Below, piece by piece: positions 27,712 through 37,588 of a stretch of 64,000 nucleotides of DNA; the first letter of the stretch is position 1; every line of letters starts with the position of its first letter. A program made the translations under genes and the position numbers. The notes under the pieces were generated by a model that did not search any database, had not been told where the DNA came from, and was given only the letters and a program-made list of their open reading frames with translations. This stretch comes from Archaeoglobus veneficus SNP6 (GTDB lineage Archaea; Halobacteriota; Archaeoglobi; Archaeoglobales; Archaeoglobaceae): contig NC_015320.1 in assembly GCF_000194625.1 (NCBI RefSeq), positions 1,782,612 through 1,846,611 on the forward strand, written 5' to 3'.

Positions 27712-27784
27712 ATTCCCAATCTGTGGGAATGAGCACTCAGAGTGTATTTAAACATTTTTGTTGAGATAAGTCATATATATCTCA
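27712..27784. promoter_or_regulatory. trp operon promoter with two inverted repeats
   Basis: Read toward trpC, a TATA box (GTTTAAATAC on the minus strand) lies at 27744-27753. A perfect palindrome ATTCCCA-N5-TGGGAAT at 27712-27730 covers the expected transcription start, between TATA and trpC. A second inverted repeat TGAGATA-N9-TATCTCA at 27762-27784 lies just upstream of the TATA box. The first is well placed for a repressor and the second for an activator. The binding proteins are not known. Confidence 0.55.
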
Positions 27785-27945
27785 GCAAAATTAAATGAGC
27801 ATTATATAGCAATAATATAAATGAAATACAACAATCCGCCAGCCATCAGGTGAGCCGTCGTCAGCAACAACCCAGCCCTGCAGCCTTTAAACCTGGTACA
27901 TGCACATACAAAACCTTTAATACATCTGTAAATAAACAAATACCA

Positions 27946-28179
27946 ATGGCGCTTGGTTTTGTCCTTATAAAAGTGTCCCCAATGCGGGAGAAAGAAGTGT
28001 ATGAGAAGCTTGCGTCACTCAAAGAGGTTGAGGAACTCTACCCCCTTTTCGGCGAGTACGACCTCATAGCGAAGGTTGTTGTTAAGGACTTTGAGGAACT
28101 AAGCGATGTTGTCGTGAACAAAATCAGAACTATTAAGGGCGTTATTGAAACAAAGACCCTTACGGGAGCAAAATTCTAA
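27946..28179 (+). CDS. Stand-alone RAM/Lrp-AsnC ligand-binding domain protein
   Basis: The 77-residue protein is the effector-binding (RAM) domain of Lrp/AsnC regulators with no DNA-binding domain. It reads ALGFVLIKVSPMREKEVYE at the start, then EELYPLFGEYDLIAKV and IKGVIETKTLTG, which are the family's usual strands. Such proteins bind amino acids and may pair with full Lrp regulators. ATG 27946 is chosen because upstream in-frame sequence has no similarity; CTTTAATAC about 30 bases before it is a fair TATA box. It is divergent from the trp operon. Confidence 0.85.
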   Translation: MALGFVLIKVSPMREKEVYEKLASLKEVEELYPLFGEYDLIAKVVVKDFEELSDVVVNKIRTIKGVIETKTLTGAKF

Positions 28180-28222
28180 GTGAATTGATAGATAAGAAAT
28201 CCCGTACTGCGGGTGGATAATA

Positions 28223-28912
28223 ATGGAAGAAAACGAGAAAGGTAAAACGAGTCGGCAGAGAGGTCTGCAGATAATTGCCAGGAACGAAGTAGGTGTCCTC
28301 AGGGATATAACAGCTATTGTCGCAGAAAAGGGAGGTAACATAACGTACGCCCAGACATTTATAATTCGATACGGAGAGTACGCCGGAAATGCTTTAATTT
28401 ACTTCGAGATTGAGGGTGGCGAGTTCGAGAAGATTCTCGAAGAGGTCAAAAAGTTGCCAACAGTTATAGAAGCTGCAGAAGAACCGACATTCGAAGACAT
28501 CTTTGGAAAAAGAGTCATAATCTTTGGCGGTGGAGCTCTCGTCTCTCAGGTTGCACTCGGAGCCATAAGCGAAGCGGACAGGCACAACCTCAGAGGAGAG
28601 CGCATCAGTGTAGATACTATGCCAATAGTTGGTGAAGAGGAGCTTGCCGGAGCTGTCAAAGCAGTAGCGAGGCTCCACAGGGCAGGAGTCCTTGTGCTTG
28701 CAGGTGGTATAATGGGTGGAAAGATAACCGAAGAAGTCAAAAAGCTCCGCAAGTACGGCATACCCGTTATCTCGCTGAACATGTTTGGAAGCGTGCCAAG
28801 CGTTGCCGATCTGGTCGTCAGCGATCCCGTTATGGCCGGAACTCTTGCAGTCATGGAGATTTCAGAAAAAGCCCGTTTTGACATCGACAGAGTTAGGGGC
28901 AGGAGAATTTAA
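28223..28912 (+). CDS. ACT-domain protein, predicted regulator of amino acid metabolism (DUF5612)
   Basis: The 229-residue protein starts with an ACT domain (GLQIIARNEVGVLRDITAIV to about residue 85), which binds amino acids. The C-terminal 140 residues form a conserved archaeal domain with VIIFGGGALVSQVALGAI and LVLAGGIMGGKITEEVKKL that looks like a nucleotide- or ligand-binding fold. It follows the RAM protein by 43 bases in the same direction, so both could sense amino acids together. Exact target unknown. Confidence 0.75.
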   Translation: MEENEKGKTSRQRGLQIIARNEVGVLRDITAIVAEKGGNITYAQTFIIRYGEYAGNALIYFEIEGGEFEKILEEVKKLPTVIEAAEEPTFEDIFGKRVIIFGGGALVSQVALGAISEADRHNLRGERISVDTMPIVGEEELAGAVKAVARLHRAGVLVLAGGIMGGKITEEVKKLRKYGIPVISLNMFGSVPSVADLVVSDPVMAGTLAVMEISEKARFDIDRVRGRRI

Positions 28913-28935
28913 TCTTAAATTTGAAGAAAATAACG

Positions 28936-29307
28936 TCAGGGAAACACTTTTGGCATAACGTATTTGTGCGTGCCCTCGACAACCTCTACTCCGGCCTTTT
29001 CTTTTATCAAATTCACCACGTCGTCCTTATACGCGCACATCAGCGTTATACAAGTTCCTACATGGATAACGTCAGCAGTCTCCTTCAAAGCTGCGAGCTG
29101 CATCTTCAAAAGTCCAAGACTTGCCGGTACTCTTGTACCGGGGCACTCTCCACAATCTGCAATTCCGACGATTGTCGCATCTTCACCCTTGTACCTCTCA
29201 AACTCCCCCTCCTTTCTCATCATTGCAACGAGGCACTTTGCATCTCCAGGACAAAGGTTCTGCTGTCGGAGTTTCCTGCATGCGACAACAACAATCCGTT
29301 TGGCCAT
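28936..29307 (-). CDS. CGGC-domain metal-binding-like protein
   Basis: The protein of about 123 residues matches the CGGC-domain family, with conserved cysteines in VVVACRKLRQQNLCPGDAKC, ADCGECPG and HVGTCITLMC. The family is predicted to bind metal or an iron-sulfur cluster; function is unproven. ATG 29307 is chosen because the MAKRIVVVACRK start is typical; an upstream ATG at 29322 would add 5 residues. Confidence 0.75.
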   Translation of the reverse strand: MAKRIVVVACRKLRQQNLCPGDAKCLVAMMRKEGEFERYKGEDATIVGIADCGECPGTRVPASLGLLKMQLAALKETADVIHVGTCITLMCAYKDDVVNLIKEKAGVEVVEGTHKYVMPKVFP

Positions 29308-29412
29308 GAGAACATACTGCACATACCTATAATATAAGAGTTTCTAAAATAAATTAACGGCCAAAATATTTAAATTAAAATTTATTTTAATTTACTAAAA
29401 AAGTAAAAAAGA

Positions 29413-29829
29413 TCATTCTTTCTTACCAACAGCCCTTTCGAGAAACCTCACGACTTCTTCCATCTCTCCACTGTCTTCAAAGTAAAGCGTTTTCACAGAG
29501 AAAAGAGACTTCTTCCTGAGTTTCAACCTTATTACTTTGTTCGTCTTGTCCACCTCAAAATCCTCAATGTCCTCAAGCTTTGTCCTGAATGGCTTGTAGC
29601 GAATCTCGCCATTTATGTAGTAGTATCTCTCCTTTCCAAGCATTATAATTGCGTACAGGAATATGACGAGAATAAAACTTGTAAGGGCGATAATGCCTTT
29701 CTTCGGGCTTAAGCCGGTTGAGATTCTGTAGGCAATCGTTGCAAGGGCAACAACTAAAAGGCAGCTACAATAAATCAGCCACTTACGCCTCGCAACGGGA
29801 TTGTTTACCGCCCTGTACATCCACATCAT
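29413..29829 (-). CDS. Two-helix membrane protein with PH-like tail
   Basis: The 138-residue protein has two membrane helices (about 18-37 and 46-66) and a C-terminal soluble part with strand pattern [20 protein letters not shown] and [18 protein letters not shown]. This resembles the bacterial PH-like (bPH) membrane proteins. It overlaps the start of ahcY by 4 bases at the downstream side of that gene, so it is the second gene of that operon. Role unknown. Confidence 0.55.
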   Translation of the reverse strand: MMWMYRAVNNPVARRKWLIYCSCLLVVALATIAYRISTGLSPKKGIIALTSFILVIFLYAIIMLGKERYYYINGEIRYKPFRTKLEDIEDFEVDKTNKVIRLKLRKKSLFSVKTLYFEDSGEMEEVVRFLERAVGKKE

Positions 29830-31043
29830 GTCCCGTACCTCCAGTCCGTCAGATACTTGATCTGCTCCTCGGTTAGCCTGTCTATTTCCACACCCATACT
29901 CTCGAGCTTAAATCTTGCAACAATTCTGTCCAGCTCGTCTGGCAACCTGTAAACCTTGTTCTCCAGTTTGTCTGCATTTTCAGCGATGTATTTCGCAGCC
30001 AAGGCTTGGTCGGAGAAGCTCATGTCCATAACCTCGATGGGGTGGCCGTCTGCTGCAACGAGGTTTACAAGCCTGCCCTCTGCAAGCAGGTAGAGCTTTT
30101 TGTCTCCCAAGTCGTATTCAACGACGTTGTCTCTCATCTCCCTCTTACCTCTGCTCATGTTCTCCAGCTCTGGAATTGCTATCTCGACGTTGAAGTGGCC
30201 GGCGTTTGCAAGAACAGCTCCGTCCTTCATCAGCTCCAAGTGTTCCTTTCTTATAACGTCCCTGTTGCCCGTGGCGGTTATGAAGATGTCTCCAATCCTT
30301 GCTGCCTTCTCCATGGGCATCACGTCAAATCCGTCCATCAGCGCTTCGAGTGCCCTTATTTCATCCACTTCCGTAACAACGACCTTAGCTCCCATGCCTC
30401 TCGCTCTCATTGCTATGCCCCTGCCACACCAGCCGTAACCAGCAACGACGATTGTTTTGCCAGCAAGGAGCATGTTTGTAGCCCTAAGTATGCCGTCTAT
30501 CGCCGACTGGCCCGTACCATAGCGATTGTCGAAGAGGTATTTCGTGTACGCATCGTTTACGGCTATGACGGGAAATGCAAGAACGCCCTCCCTCTCCATT
30601 GCTTTCAGCCTTATTACTCCAGTCGTCGTTTCCTCGCTCGCCCCAATAACCTTCTGCTTGCGGGAGTGAAGCAGGAAGATCAAGTCAGCTCCATCATCAA
30701 TCACGATGTCGGGCCTCGTGTCTGCAACCGCTTCGAGGGCTTTATAGTATTCCTCGTTTGACATTCCGCGCTTTGCAAAGCACGCGATCCCCAAGTCACG
30801 CAAAGCGTCGGCAACATCATCCTGTGTGCTCATGGGGTTGCAGCCTGTGATGGCTACTTCTGCCCCAGCATCTCTGAGAGTTAAAACAAGAACAGCAGTC
30901 TTGGCCTCTACGTGAAGTGCCATTCCGATTTTGTAGCCTTCGAGGGGTTTCTCTTTGCGGAATTCCTCCCTTATTCTGCCAAGAACCTTCATGTGTTTTT
31001 CTGCCCACTGTATTTTTCTCAAGCCTTTTTCCATGCCGGGCAA
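29826..31043 (-). CDS. ahcY: Adenosylhomocysteinase
   Basis: The 405-residue NAD-dependent enzyme hydrolyses S-adenosylhomocysteine (or inosylhomocysteine in some archaea) and keeps methyltransferases working. Recognisable parts are [37 protein letters not shown], the NAD-binding [20 protein letters not shown] and NAGHFNVEI. The archaeal C-terminus lacks the last loop of eukaryotic enzymes, ending in LTDWRYGT. The gene starts a two-gene operon with the small membrane protein. Confidence 0.95.
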   Translation of the reverse strand: MPGMEKGLRKIQWAEKHMKVLGRIREEFRKEKPLEGYKIGMALHVEAKTAVLVLTLRDAGAEVAITGCNPMSTQDDVADALRDLGIACFAKRGMSNEEYYKALEAVADTRPDIVIDDGADLIFLLHSRKQKVIGASEETTTGVIRLKAMEREGVLAFPVIAVNDAYTKYLFDNRYGTGQSAIDGILRATNMLLAGKTIVVAGYGWCGRGIAMRARGMGAKVVVTEVDEIRALEALMDGFDVMPMEKAARIGDIFITATGNRDVIRKEHLELMKDGAVLANAGHFNVEIAIPELENMSRGKREMRDNVVEYDLGDKKLYLLAEGRLVNLVAADGHPIEVMDMSFSDQALAAKYIAENADKLENKVYRLPDELDRIVARFKLESMGVEIDRLTEEQIKYLTDWRYGT

Positions 31044-31198
31044 TGGAACTCCAATTTTAAAACATTTGCCTATCTATGCAGCCACCATTGGGATTGATAA
31101 ATAGAGGTTGAAATTTTCCGCATTTAAGAAGTATGTGATCTGGATACCAGAATGAAAACGTAAGATTTAAATGTTGATGAAGGTTCAAGCGTGTCCAA

Positions 31199-32065
31199 AT
31201 GATACAAGCTGAAGAGATATCGAAGTCCTTCAACGGCAAAACAGCAGTTGATTCGCTGAGCTTTGAAGTTGGGGAGGGCGATATTTTCGGGCTTCTCGGC
31301 CCAAATGGAGCTGGCAAAACCACTACGCTTCGAATGCTCATCGGGATTCTCAGGCCGGACAGAGGGAAAATCAGAATTCTCGGGCAAAATCCTTCCAAAG
31401 TACGAAGCAGAATAGGGTATTTGCCGGAAGAAAGGGGGCTCTACCGAAAGCTGAAGGTTATAGACATGCTGTGCTATCTTGCATCTCTGAAAGGGCTTGA
31501 TGCGGTAAAAGCAAGAAGAAATGCTGAGTACTGGCTGGAAAGGTTTTGAACTCCTTAAAGTCTCTGAAAATAGAGTTGAAGAGCTCTCGAAGGGCATGCA
31601 GCAGAAAGTTCAGATAATTGCAGCCCTCATCCACAATCCGGATGTCCTCATCCTTGACGACCATTTTCCGGGCTTGATGCTGTAAACATCGATGTACTGA
31701 AACGTCTGCTGAGGGAACTCGAAGATAAGGCAATAGTGCTCTCAACCCACATGCTCAATCTTGCAGAAGAACTCTGCGACAAAGTTCTGCTTCTGAACAA
31801 AGGAAAAGCTGTTGCATACGGTAGCATGGACGAAATAAAGGCTGAGTTTACTGAGAAAAGGATTATTGTGGAGTACAAAGGTTCTTTCCCCTCCCACTCC
31901 TTTGAAGTTGTTGATTCCGGCAAGGGCTACGTTGAGCTGGCCGGGGAGATCGAAGAAATCATGGCAAGGTTGATTGAAGAAAGAGTTAGAATCAGAGCTT
32001 TCAGGATTAAAGAACCGAGCCTTGAAGAAATCTTCCTGAAGAAGGTGAGAGAATGTCAGTTTTAG
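31199..32065 (+). pseudogene. ABC transporter ATP-binding protein with two compensating frameshifts
   Basis: The first part (31199-31549) has Walker A LLGPNGAGKTTTLRML and the Q-loop region of an ABC-2-type exporter ATPase. One extra T in the TTTT run at 31544-31547 ends it. In the next frame the sequence continues with VEELSKGMQQKVQIIAALI, the ABC signature, and reaches LILDD. One base is then missing near 31660-31661, exactly where the catalytic Walker B glutamate codon should be. After that the original frame returns with AIVLSTHMLNLAEELCD and the C-terminal part ending at 32065. Correcting both gives a normal protein of about 288 residues. TATA TTTAAATG lies about 28 bases upstream. Confidence 0.85.
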
Positions 32066-33270
32066 TCATAGCCAAACACGAGCTTTTAGCAAACGCAAAG
32101 AGAAAAGAATTCGTACTTATTACTCTTGCATTTCCACTCTTCATACTGATAGTATTCTCGTCAAGCATGGGAGTTATCCTTTCAACTTTCGGAGATGTTA
32201 AAGCCGGTTTTGTGGATAAGAGCGGGTTGCTTTCTTCGGATGAGATAGGCGAGATGGATAAAATAGTTGAGAGTGTCAATGCCGGCGACATTTCAAAAAA
32301 GTCGTTCAAAGTAATCCTTGTGAGATACTCGTCCGAAGAAAAAGCCAGAGAAGACCTTATCAAAGGCCGGATAGATGGATACTACGTCATAGACGAAAAC
32401 TACATCGATAACGGGAAAATAACCGGATACACAAAGAAGGCATCTCCGCACCCCGCAAGAATTCTCGAGAAAAAGCTTGTTAAAGCTATGCTTGCAGGTA
32501 AGGTTGATGATAGAGTTGTAAAGAGAGTTGTCGAGGGTTCGAATTATGAAGAGTACAAAGTGGGAGCTAAAGGAGAAGTTGAGGAAAGAAACTTTATGAG
32601 TTTCATAATACCCGTTGGCTTCGCCGTTCTTCTTCTGACATCGATCCTGACATCCTCAAGCTACCTTTTACAGGGAATTGCAGAGGAAAAGGAGAGCAGG
32701 ATAATGGAAATTCTGCTATCGTCTGTAACTGCAGAAGAGTTGCTTTTTGGCAAGCTCCTCGGTCTGGGCTTGCTGGGACTGATGCAGATTTCCCTCTGGA
32801 TTGCAATAGCATTCCCGCTTGCTGCAAGCTTTGCCATACTCTCTCCTTCCGTCTTTGTTATTGCTTTGGCGTATTTTATTCTCGGTTATGCATTCTACGC
32901 ATCTCTGATTTCCTGCATAGCTGCCATTTCTCCAACTCTGAAGGATGCGCAGCAGATGCTCGGCTTTGTTATCCTTCCTCTAATCTTCTCGATGATGTTT
33001 GGTGAAATAGCTGCCGTGAATCCTTCATCTCCAATTTCTATGCTGCTTTCGTATTTGCCGTTCACGTCTCCAATCGAGATGCCCTTACGCTTTGCCGTCG
33101 GCCAGGTTGAGGGCTATGAAATCATCATTAGCGTGCTGACACTCGTTGCGTCAGCGTTTATCACCGTAAGAATTGCTTCAAAACTTTTCGGGCTTTTCGC
33201 CCTTTCCTATACGAAACCAAAGATTGGGGATGTTTTGAAGTCTTTAAGGTCATCTGGAACTAGCCAATAA
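32053..33270 (+). CDS. ABC-2 type transporter permease (NatB-like)
   Basis: The 405-residue membrane protein has one N-terminal helix, a large extracellular domain (about 45-180) and five to six helices after residue 190. The pattern EEKESRIMEILLSSVTAEEL just after the first C-terminal helix is diagnostic of NatB/ABC-2 exporters. It overlaps the end of the ATPase gene by 13 bases, which fits one operon and one exporter. If the ATPase frameshifts are real the exporter would not work. Substrate unknown. Confidence 0.85.
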   Translation: MSVLVIAKHELLANAKRKEFVLITLAFPLFILIVFSSSMGVILSTFGDVKAGFVDKSGLLSSDEIGEMDKIVESVNAGDISKKSFKVILVRYSSEEKAREDLIKGRIDGYYVIDENYIDNGKITGYTKKASPHPARILEKKLVKAMLAGKVDDRVVKRVVEGSNYEEYKVGAKGEVEERNFMSFIIPVGFAVLLLTSILTSSSYLLQGIAEEKESRIMEILLSSVTAEELLFGKLLGLGLLGLMQISLWIAIAFPLAASFAILSPSVFVIALAYFILGYAFYASLISCIAAISPTLKDAQQMLGFVILPLIFSMMFGEIAAVNPSSPISMLLSYLPFTSPIEMPLRFAVGQVEGYEIIISVLTLVASAFITVRIASKLFGLFALSYTKPKIGDVLKSLRSSGTSQ

Positions 33271-33279
33271 AAGATAAAA

Positions 33280-34458
33280 TTACAAAAGTCCCGAAAACCA
33301 CTCCTTCAGCATCTCGAACTGCTGGTGGGTGTTGACGATATCTGTCTCCATGGGACTCTTGAAGAAGAAGCTTAGCTCCTTGATTACGCCGTAGAGTCCC
33401 TTCTTCTTTGCAACGAGCAGGAATCTTGCGATGTCGAGGATCAGCGGAGCTGCAACGATCGCATCGATGGCGTCCCAGATGAAGTAGAATTTCATCTTCG
33501 TGCCGAGGAAGCCCTTGAAGTGTATGAAGTCGAAGGCAGTCTTGTTGTCAACGAGGCTCGGGAAGTAGTTGATCTCGGTTATGCTGTACGGCGAGTAGCC
33601 GAGTACCTTTTCGAGTACCTTGTCCTTGCTGACGACCTTACTCTCCTTGTTGTCTCTGTGGCTGAGCACCTTGCCGTCCAGATCGCCAAGAATGTTGTAG
33701 CTCATCCAGCCTATAACCTCGAGGTTGCGGTAAAGGAACATCGGCGCGAGCGTTGTTTTAACAAGGGTCTCGCCCGTCTTGCCGTCGTTGCCAGCATGCG
33801 GTACCTTCTTTTCGATGGCGAGCTGCTTCAACGCAGGAATGTTGGAACCAACGCTCGGCGTGAAGTTTCCGTACGGCAGGCCGAGCTTCAAAGCTGCGTA
33901 CGCGTAGAGCATGCTTGCCGTTGCATACTCCTTTGCGTCATCGTCGAGCATCCTCTCAAAGCCGTCGATGCTTCCGTGGTACTCCTCGCTGTACTTTGGC
34001 ACCGGTTCTGTTGAAGCAGTGTTTATTACGACTGTCTCGTCGTCGGCAAACTTCTTCATGTCCTCCGTCAGCCTGTCTGCAATCTCCCTGAGTGTAAGTC
34101 CTTCCTGCTCGAGGGTCTCAATTTTTCCGAGTTCCTCAATGCCGCTTCCGCAGTTTAAAGCTGTGCCCTTCGCAGCTTTTACACCCTCGAGGTAGTCCCT
34201 TACCTCTTCGAGAATGTGCCTCTCAAAGTGTCTGTTCTGCTCCCAGTGGTCAAGCGAGGCTGCGTAGGCGTTGTCCATTGGTCTGACGTCGTGGCCACCG
34301 AATTCAAAGCTGAGGGGGGCATATTTATCAATGCCACTGAAGAACGGGAGTTCTGAAACAAGACCAACCTTATCGATGATATTCTTCTCAAGAGCTTTAC
34401 CTCCGACCATTGCCGTGGTTGAAACTATACCGTATGCCCCAATAAGCCACACCTTCAT
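33280..34458 (-). CDS. ino1: myo-Inositol-1-phosphate synthase
   Basis: The 392-residue NAD enzyme turns glucose-6-phosphate into L-myo-inositol-1-phosphate. The Rossmann motif is altered to LIGAYGIVSTTAMVGGKAL, as in archaeal family members, and catalytic-region pieces such as FTPSVGSNIPALKQLA, HAGNDGKTGETLVKT and the NILGDLDGKVLS segment are present. Its product feeds archaeal phosphatidylinositol lipids and DIP made by the fusion enzyme at 4762-6033. It is monocistronic. Confidence 0.93.
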   Translation of the reverse strand: MKVWLIGAYGIVSTTAMVGGKALEKNIIDKVGLVSELPFFSGIDKYAPLSFEFGGHDVRPMDNAYAASLDHWEQNRHFERHILEEVRDYLEGVKAAKGTALNCGSGIEELGKIETLEQEGLTLREIADRLTEDMKKFADDETVVINTASTEPVPKYSEEYHGSIDGFERMLDDDAKEYATASMLYAYAALKLGLPYGNFTPSVGSNIPALKQLAIEKKVPHAGNDGKTGETLVKTTLAPMFLYRNLEVIGWMSYNILGDLDGKVLSHRDNKESKVVSKDKVLEKVLGYSPYSITEINYFPSLVDNKTAFDFIHFKGFLGTKMKFYFIWDAIDAIVAAPLILDIARFLLVAKKKGLYGVIKELSFFFKSPMETDIVNTHQQFEMLKEWFSGLL

Positions 34459-34623
34459 GAGTATCGCCTCCAGCGAGTTTTTTGATTATAAAACTCTATC
34501 TTCCAGTGTAATAAAGCAACGCGATGTCTGCTTGGAGCTGTTCCGTTAGGAGGACTTAAAAATTTTCCCCTTTACCACTCAATCCTATATAATTTACAAT
34601 TGACGAAATCAGATTCGATAATC

Positions 34624-34660
34624 CGATAAATTTATAAAGAGACACGTATTAAGCCGGACA
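34624..34660 (+). promoter_or_regulatory. TATA promoter for the regulator/mevalonate operon
   Basis: AATTTATAAAG at about 34629-34639 is a strong TATA element about 25 bases before ATG 34660, which implies a leaderless transcript. No Shine-Dalgarno is visible. Confidence 0.55.
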
Positions 34661-35361
34661 TGGATTCTGCTGCCAAAGCTCTCGCAGATAAAATTAGTGG
34701 GGAGGTCGTTTTTGCCGAAAATCCAGGCAAAACTCTCAAGAAGTGGAGACTGATTTTCGAGGTCTCCCAGAAAGAGCTTGCCGCGAAGCTTAACGTTTCT
34801 CCTTCAGTGATAAGTGACTACGAGGGTGACAGGAGGAAGTCGCCCGGCATCGCCTTCGTCAGGAAGATAATAGAAGCCCTTCTGGATATAGATAGAGAGA
34901 GAGGCTACAGAACTGTTTCCAAGTACAGAGACCTCATTGACGGATTTCAGATAGACGTGATACTCGACATGAAGGAGTACGACGAGCCTGTCATTTCGTC
35001 GAAGTTCAGGGACATAATCGACGGAGAAGACGTTACAAACTACGAAAAGCTCGTGAACGGCCATACAATCGTTGACAGCCTGAAAGCAATTGTCAGTCTC
35101 AATTCATACGACTTTTACAGACTTTACGGATTCACAACGGAGAGAGCACTTATATTCACCAAGGTTTCCACCGGCAGGTCGCCGATGGTGGCGGTTAGAG
35201 TTGCAAATCTAAAGCCCGCAGTAGTGGTGCTTCACAGCCTTAAGGCCAGCCAGGTTGACAAGATTGCCGCAAAAATAGCGGATATTGAGAAGATACACCT
35301 GATTGCCACGGAAATGCCCGTGGAAGATATGGTAAAGGCTCTGAGGAGATACGTGAGGTGA
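34660..35361 (+). CDS. HTH (XRE-like) transcriptional regulator, COG1709 type
   Basis: The 233-residue protein has an XRE-type helix-turn-helix near residues 25-75 ([19 protein letters not shown] then [18 protein letters not shown]). The C-terminal 150 residues form a conserved archaeal domain with [20 protein letters not shown]. Its stop overlaps the start of HMG-CoA synthase by 4 bases. Because it is the first gene of the lipid operon, it probably controls that operon, possibly in response to a pathway intermediate. That regulation is inferred from position only. Confidence 0.8.
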   Translation: MDSAAKALADKISGEVVFAENPGKTLKKWRLIFEVSQKELAAKLNVSPSVISDYEGDRRKSPGIAFVRKIIEALLDIDRERGYRTVSKYRDLIDGFQIDVILDMKEYDEPVISSKFRDIIDGEDVTNYEKLVNGHTIVDSLKAIVSLNSYDFYRLYGFTTERALIFTKVSTGRSPMVAVRVANLKPAVVVLHSLKASQVDKIAAKIADIEKIHLIATEMPVEDMVKALRRYVR

Positions 35362-36407
35362 CGGTTGTGGGAGTCGGTATAGTCTCATACGGAACGTACA
35401 TTCCAAAGTACAGGATCAAGGCTGAGGAAATCGCGAGGATATGGGGCGAAGACGGCGAAGTTATCTCCAAGGGTCTTGGAATCCAGCAGAAGTCAATCCC
35501 TTACCTTGACGAAGACACTGCAACTATTGCCGTTGAGGCTGCGAGGGAGGCCGTTGGCAGAGCTGGAATAGATGCGAGCGAGATTGGAGCTGTTTACGTC
35601 GGCTCCGAAAGTCACCCCTACGTCGTCAAGCCCACGGCAACAATCGTTGGTGAAGCTCTCGGAATTGGTAATGAATACTTCGCTGCCGATTTGGAATTTG
35701 CGTGCAAGGCAGGAACTGCAGGCGTGCAAATCTGCATGGCGATGGTTAAGGCAGGAATGGTTAACTACGGCCTTGCAATCGGAGCTGACACGAGTCAGGG
35801 TGCCCCGGGCGACCCGCTGGAGTACTCTGCCTCAGCCGGCGGGGCAGCGTACATCGTTGGCGGGAAGAATGTTATAGCCGAGATTGAGGCTACCTGCTCC
35901 TTCACATCAGACACGCCCGACTTCTGGAGGAGAGAGGGGCAGCCCTACCCGAGCCACGGTGGGAGGTTTACTGGCTTACCCGCTTACTTCAGACACGTAA
36001 CTTCAGCGGCGAAGATGATAATGGAGAGAACCGGGCTGAAACCGTCTGATTTCAAGTATGTGGTTCTCCACCAGCCAAACGGCAAGTTTCCAACAAGGGC
36101 GGCAAAGATGCTGGGATTCAGCAATGAGCAGGTAAAGCAGGGGCTTGTGGTGCCGTACATAGGCAACACGTACTCCGGTTCGTCACTTCTCGGCCTCGCA
36201 GCAGTTCTTGATGTTGTAAAGCCCGATGAGCGCATTTTGCTCGTTTCCTTTGGTTCAGGAGCTGGAAGCGATGCGTTCGTTATCAGAGCAACGGACGCGA
36301 TAGAAAGTATCGAAAGAACGCCGCAGGTTTGGGACAAGATAAAGAGCGGTGTTTACGTTGACTACGGGCTCTACCTCAAACTCAGGAAGAAGATCAAGGT
36401 GAGATAA
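35358..36407 (+). CDS. Hydroxymethylglutaryl-CoA synthase
   Basis: The 349-residue archaeal HMG-CoA synthase condenses acetoacetyl-CoA with acetyl-CoA in the mevalonate route. The catalytic Cys is C116 in [11 protein letters not shown], the catalytic Glu is in [16 protein letters not shown], and the His is in [12 protein letters not shown]. The start is GTG 35358, overlapping the regulator stop. The following thiolase-like and DUF35 genes encode the known partners of the archaeal three-protein complex in which acetoacetyl-CoA is passed between active sites. Confidence 0.95.
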   Translation: MTVVGVGIVSYGTYIPKYRIKAEEIARIWGEDGEVISKGLGIQQKSIPYLDEDTATIAVEAAREAVGRAGIDASEIGAVYVGSESHPYVVKPTATIVGEALGIGNEYFAADLEFACKAGTAGVQICMAMVKAGMVNYGLAIGADTSQGAPGDPLEYSASAGGAAYIVGGKNVIAEIEATCSFTSDTPDFWRREGQPYPSHGGRFTGLPAYFRHVTSAAKMIMERTGLKPSDFKYVVLHQPNGKFPTRAAKMLGFSNEQVKQGLVVPYIGNTYSGSSLLGLAAVLDVVKPDERILLVSFGSGAGSDAFVIRATDAIESIERTPQVWDKIKSGVYVDYGLYLKLRKKIKVR

Positions 36408-36423
36408 CGCAGGAGGTGCTTCA

Positions 36424-37584
36424 ATGAGGAAGGTCGCGATTATAGGCGTTGGCCAGAGCAAGTTCGGCGAGCTCTGGGATTCAAGCTTTAGAGACATAGT
36501 TCTTTCAGCCGGAATTGAAGCTCTTGAAGATGCCGGACTCGAAGGCAAGGAAATCGAGGCAATGTTTGTTGGCAACATGAGCGGCGGCAGATATCTTGCT
36601 CAGGAGCACATTGCAGCATTGATAGCAGACTACGCAGGTTTAGCAGAGTTACACATTCCATCGACGCGTGTTGAAGCTGCGGACGCAAGCGGAGGATTGG
36701 CGTTGAGACAGGCGTACATGGCAGTTGCTTCTGGCATGCACGACATAGTGATTGCCGCGGGAGCGGAGAAGGTTACAGATGTGGGTAGCGAGGCAGCAAT
36801 GGAAATCCTCGCTTCCGCTGCAGACAGGGAATGGGAGGTTTTCGCTGGCGCGACCCTTGCTTCCCTCTATGCGATGATTGCAAGGCTGCACATGGAGGAG
36901 TTCGGTACGAAGCCCGAAGATTTAGCTATGGTCAGTGTAAAGAACCACAAGAATGCGACGCTGAATCCAAAGGCCCAGTTCAGAAGGGAAATCAGCCTTG
37001 AAGTTGCTCTGAACTCCCCATATGTTGCCGAGCCTTTGCGCCTCTTCGACTGTGCACCGCTTTCAGATGGAGCAGCAGCGGTAATCCTCGCGAGTGAGGA
37101 GGTCGCAAAGAAGTACACTGACACACCCGTCTATATCTCTGCATGCTGCCAGGCCAGCGACTACATAGCTTTGCACAACAGGAAGGACTTGCTGACAATG
37201 CAGGCTGTTGTGCATGCAGCAAAGCAGGCTTACAAGCAGGCAGGAATCGAGGCGAAGGATATCGATGTTGCGGAAGTCCACGACTCCTTCACGATTGCCG
37301 AGATTCTTGCGTACGAGGATCTGGGCTTTGCCAAGAAGGGTGAAGGGGCAAAGCTGATACGGGAAGGCGTAACGAGTCTCGACGGAGACATTCCCGTCAA
37401 TCCATCTGGTGGGCTCAAGGCATGTGGGCATGCTGTTGGAGCGACTGGCATAAGGCAGGCTGTCGAGATAACGCTTCAGTTGAGAGGAGAAGCAGACAAG
37501 AGACAGGTTGACGCTGAACGCGGTCTTGCGTTAAACGTTGGCGGAACCGGCGCTACAGCAGTTGTTACGATTTTCACGAGGTGA
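36424..37584 (+). CDS. Thiolase-like protein lacking both catalytic cysteines
   Basis: The 386-residue protein matches archaeal acetoacetyl-CoA thiolases over its full length and lies between HMG-CoA synthase and DUF35, as the active thiolase does in other archaea. However, the nucleophile position reads [11 protein letters not shown], with Asp87 in place of the expected Cys (usually EAACASGG). The second catalytic motif is [10 protein letters not shown] where HDCF is expected, and GHAVGATG replaces GHPLGATG. By known mechanism this protein should not do normal thiolysis. It may act as a scaffold, lipid-transfer-like protein or divergent Claisen enzyme. Another thiolase would have to supply acetoacetyl-CoA. 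Confidence 0.85.
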   Translation: MRKVAIIGVGQSKFGELWDSSFRDIVLSAGIEALEDAGLEGKEIEAMFVGNMSGGRYLAQEHIAALIADYAGLAELHIPSTRVEAADASGGLALRQAYMAVASGMHDIVIAAGAEKVTDVGSEAAMEILASAADREWEVFAGATLASLYAMIARLHMEEFGTKPEDLAMVSVKNHKNATLNPKAQFRREISLEVALNSPYVAEPLRLFDCAPLSDGAAAVILASEEVAKKYTDTPVYISACCQASDYIALHNRKDLLTMQAVVHAAKQAYKQAGIEAKDIDVAEVHDSFTIAEILAYEDLGFAKKGEGAKLIREGVTSLDGDIPVNPSGGLKACGHAVGATGIRQAVEITLQLRGEADKRQVDAERGLALNVGGTGATAVVTIFTR

Positions 37585-37588
37585 TAGG

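Noticed and set aside
31544-31661. Programmed ribosomal frameshifting in the ABC ATPase gene
   Set aside because: Two opposite shifts would be needed, there is no slippery-site or stem-loop signal, and the second removes the catalytic Glu codon. Error or decay is simpler.
32603-32827. Long open frames opposite or inside real genes (for example within the ABC permease, trp genes and helicase)
   Set aside because: They have no family similarity, lack ribosome-binding sites and follow the codon pattern of the gene on the other strand.
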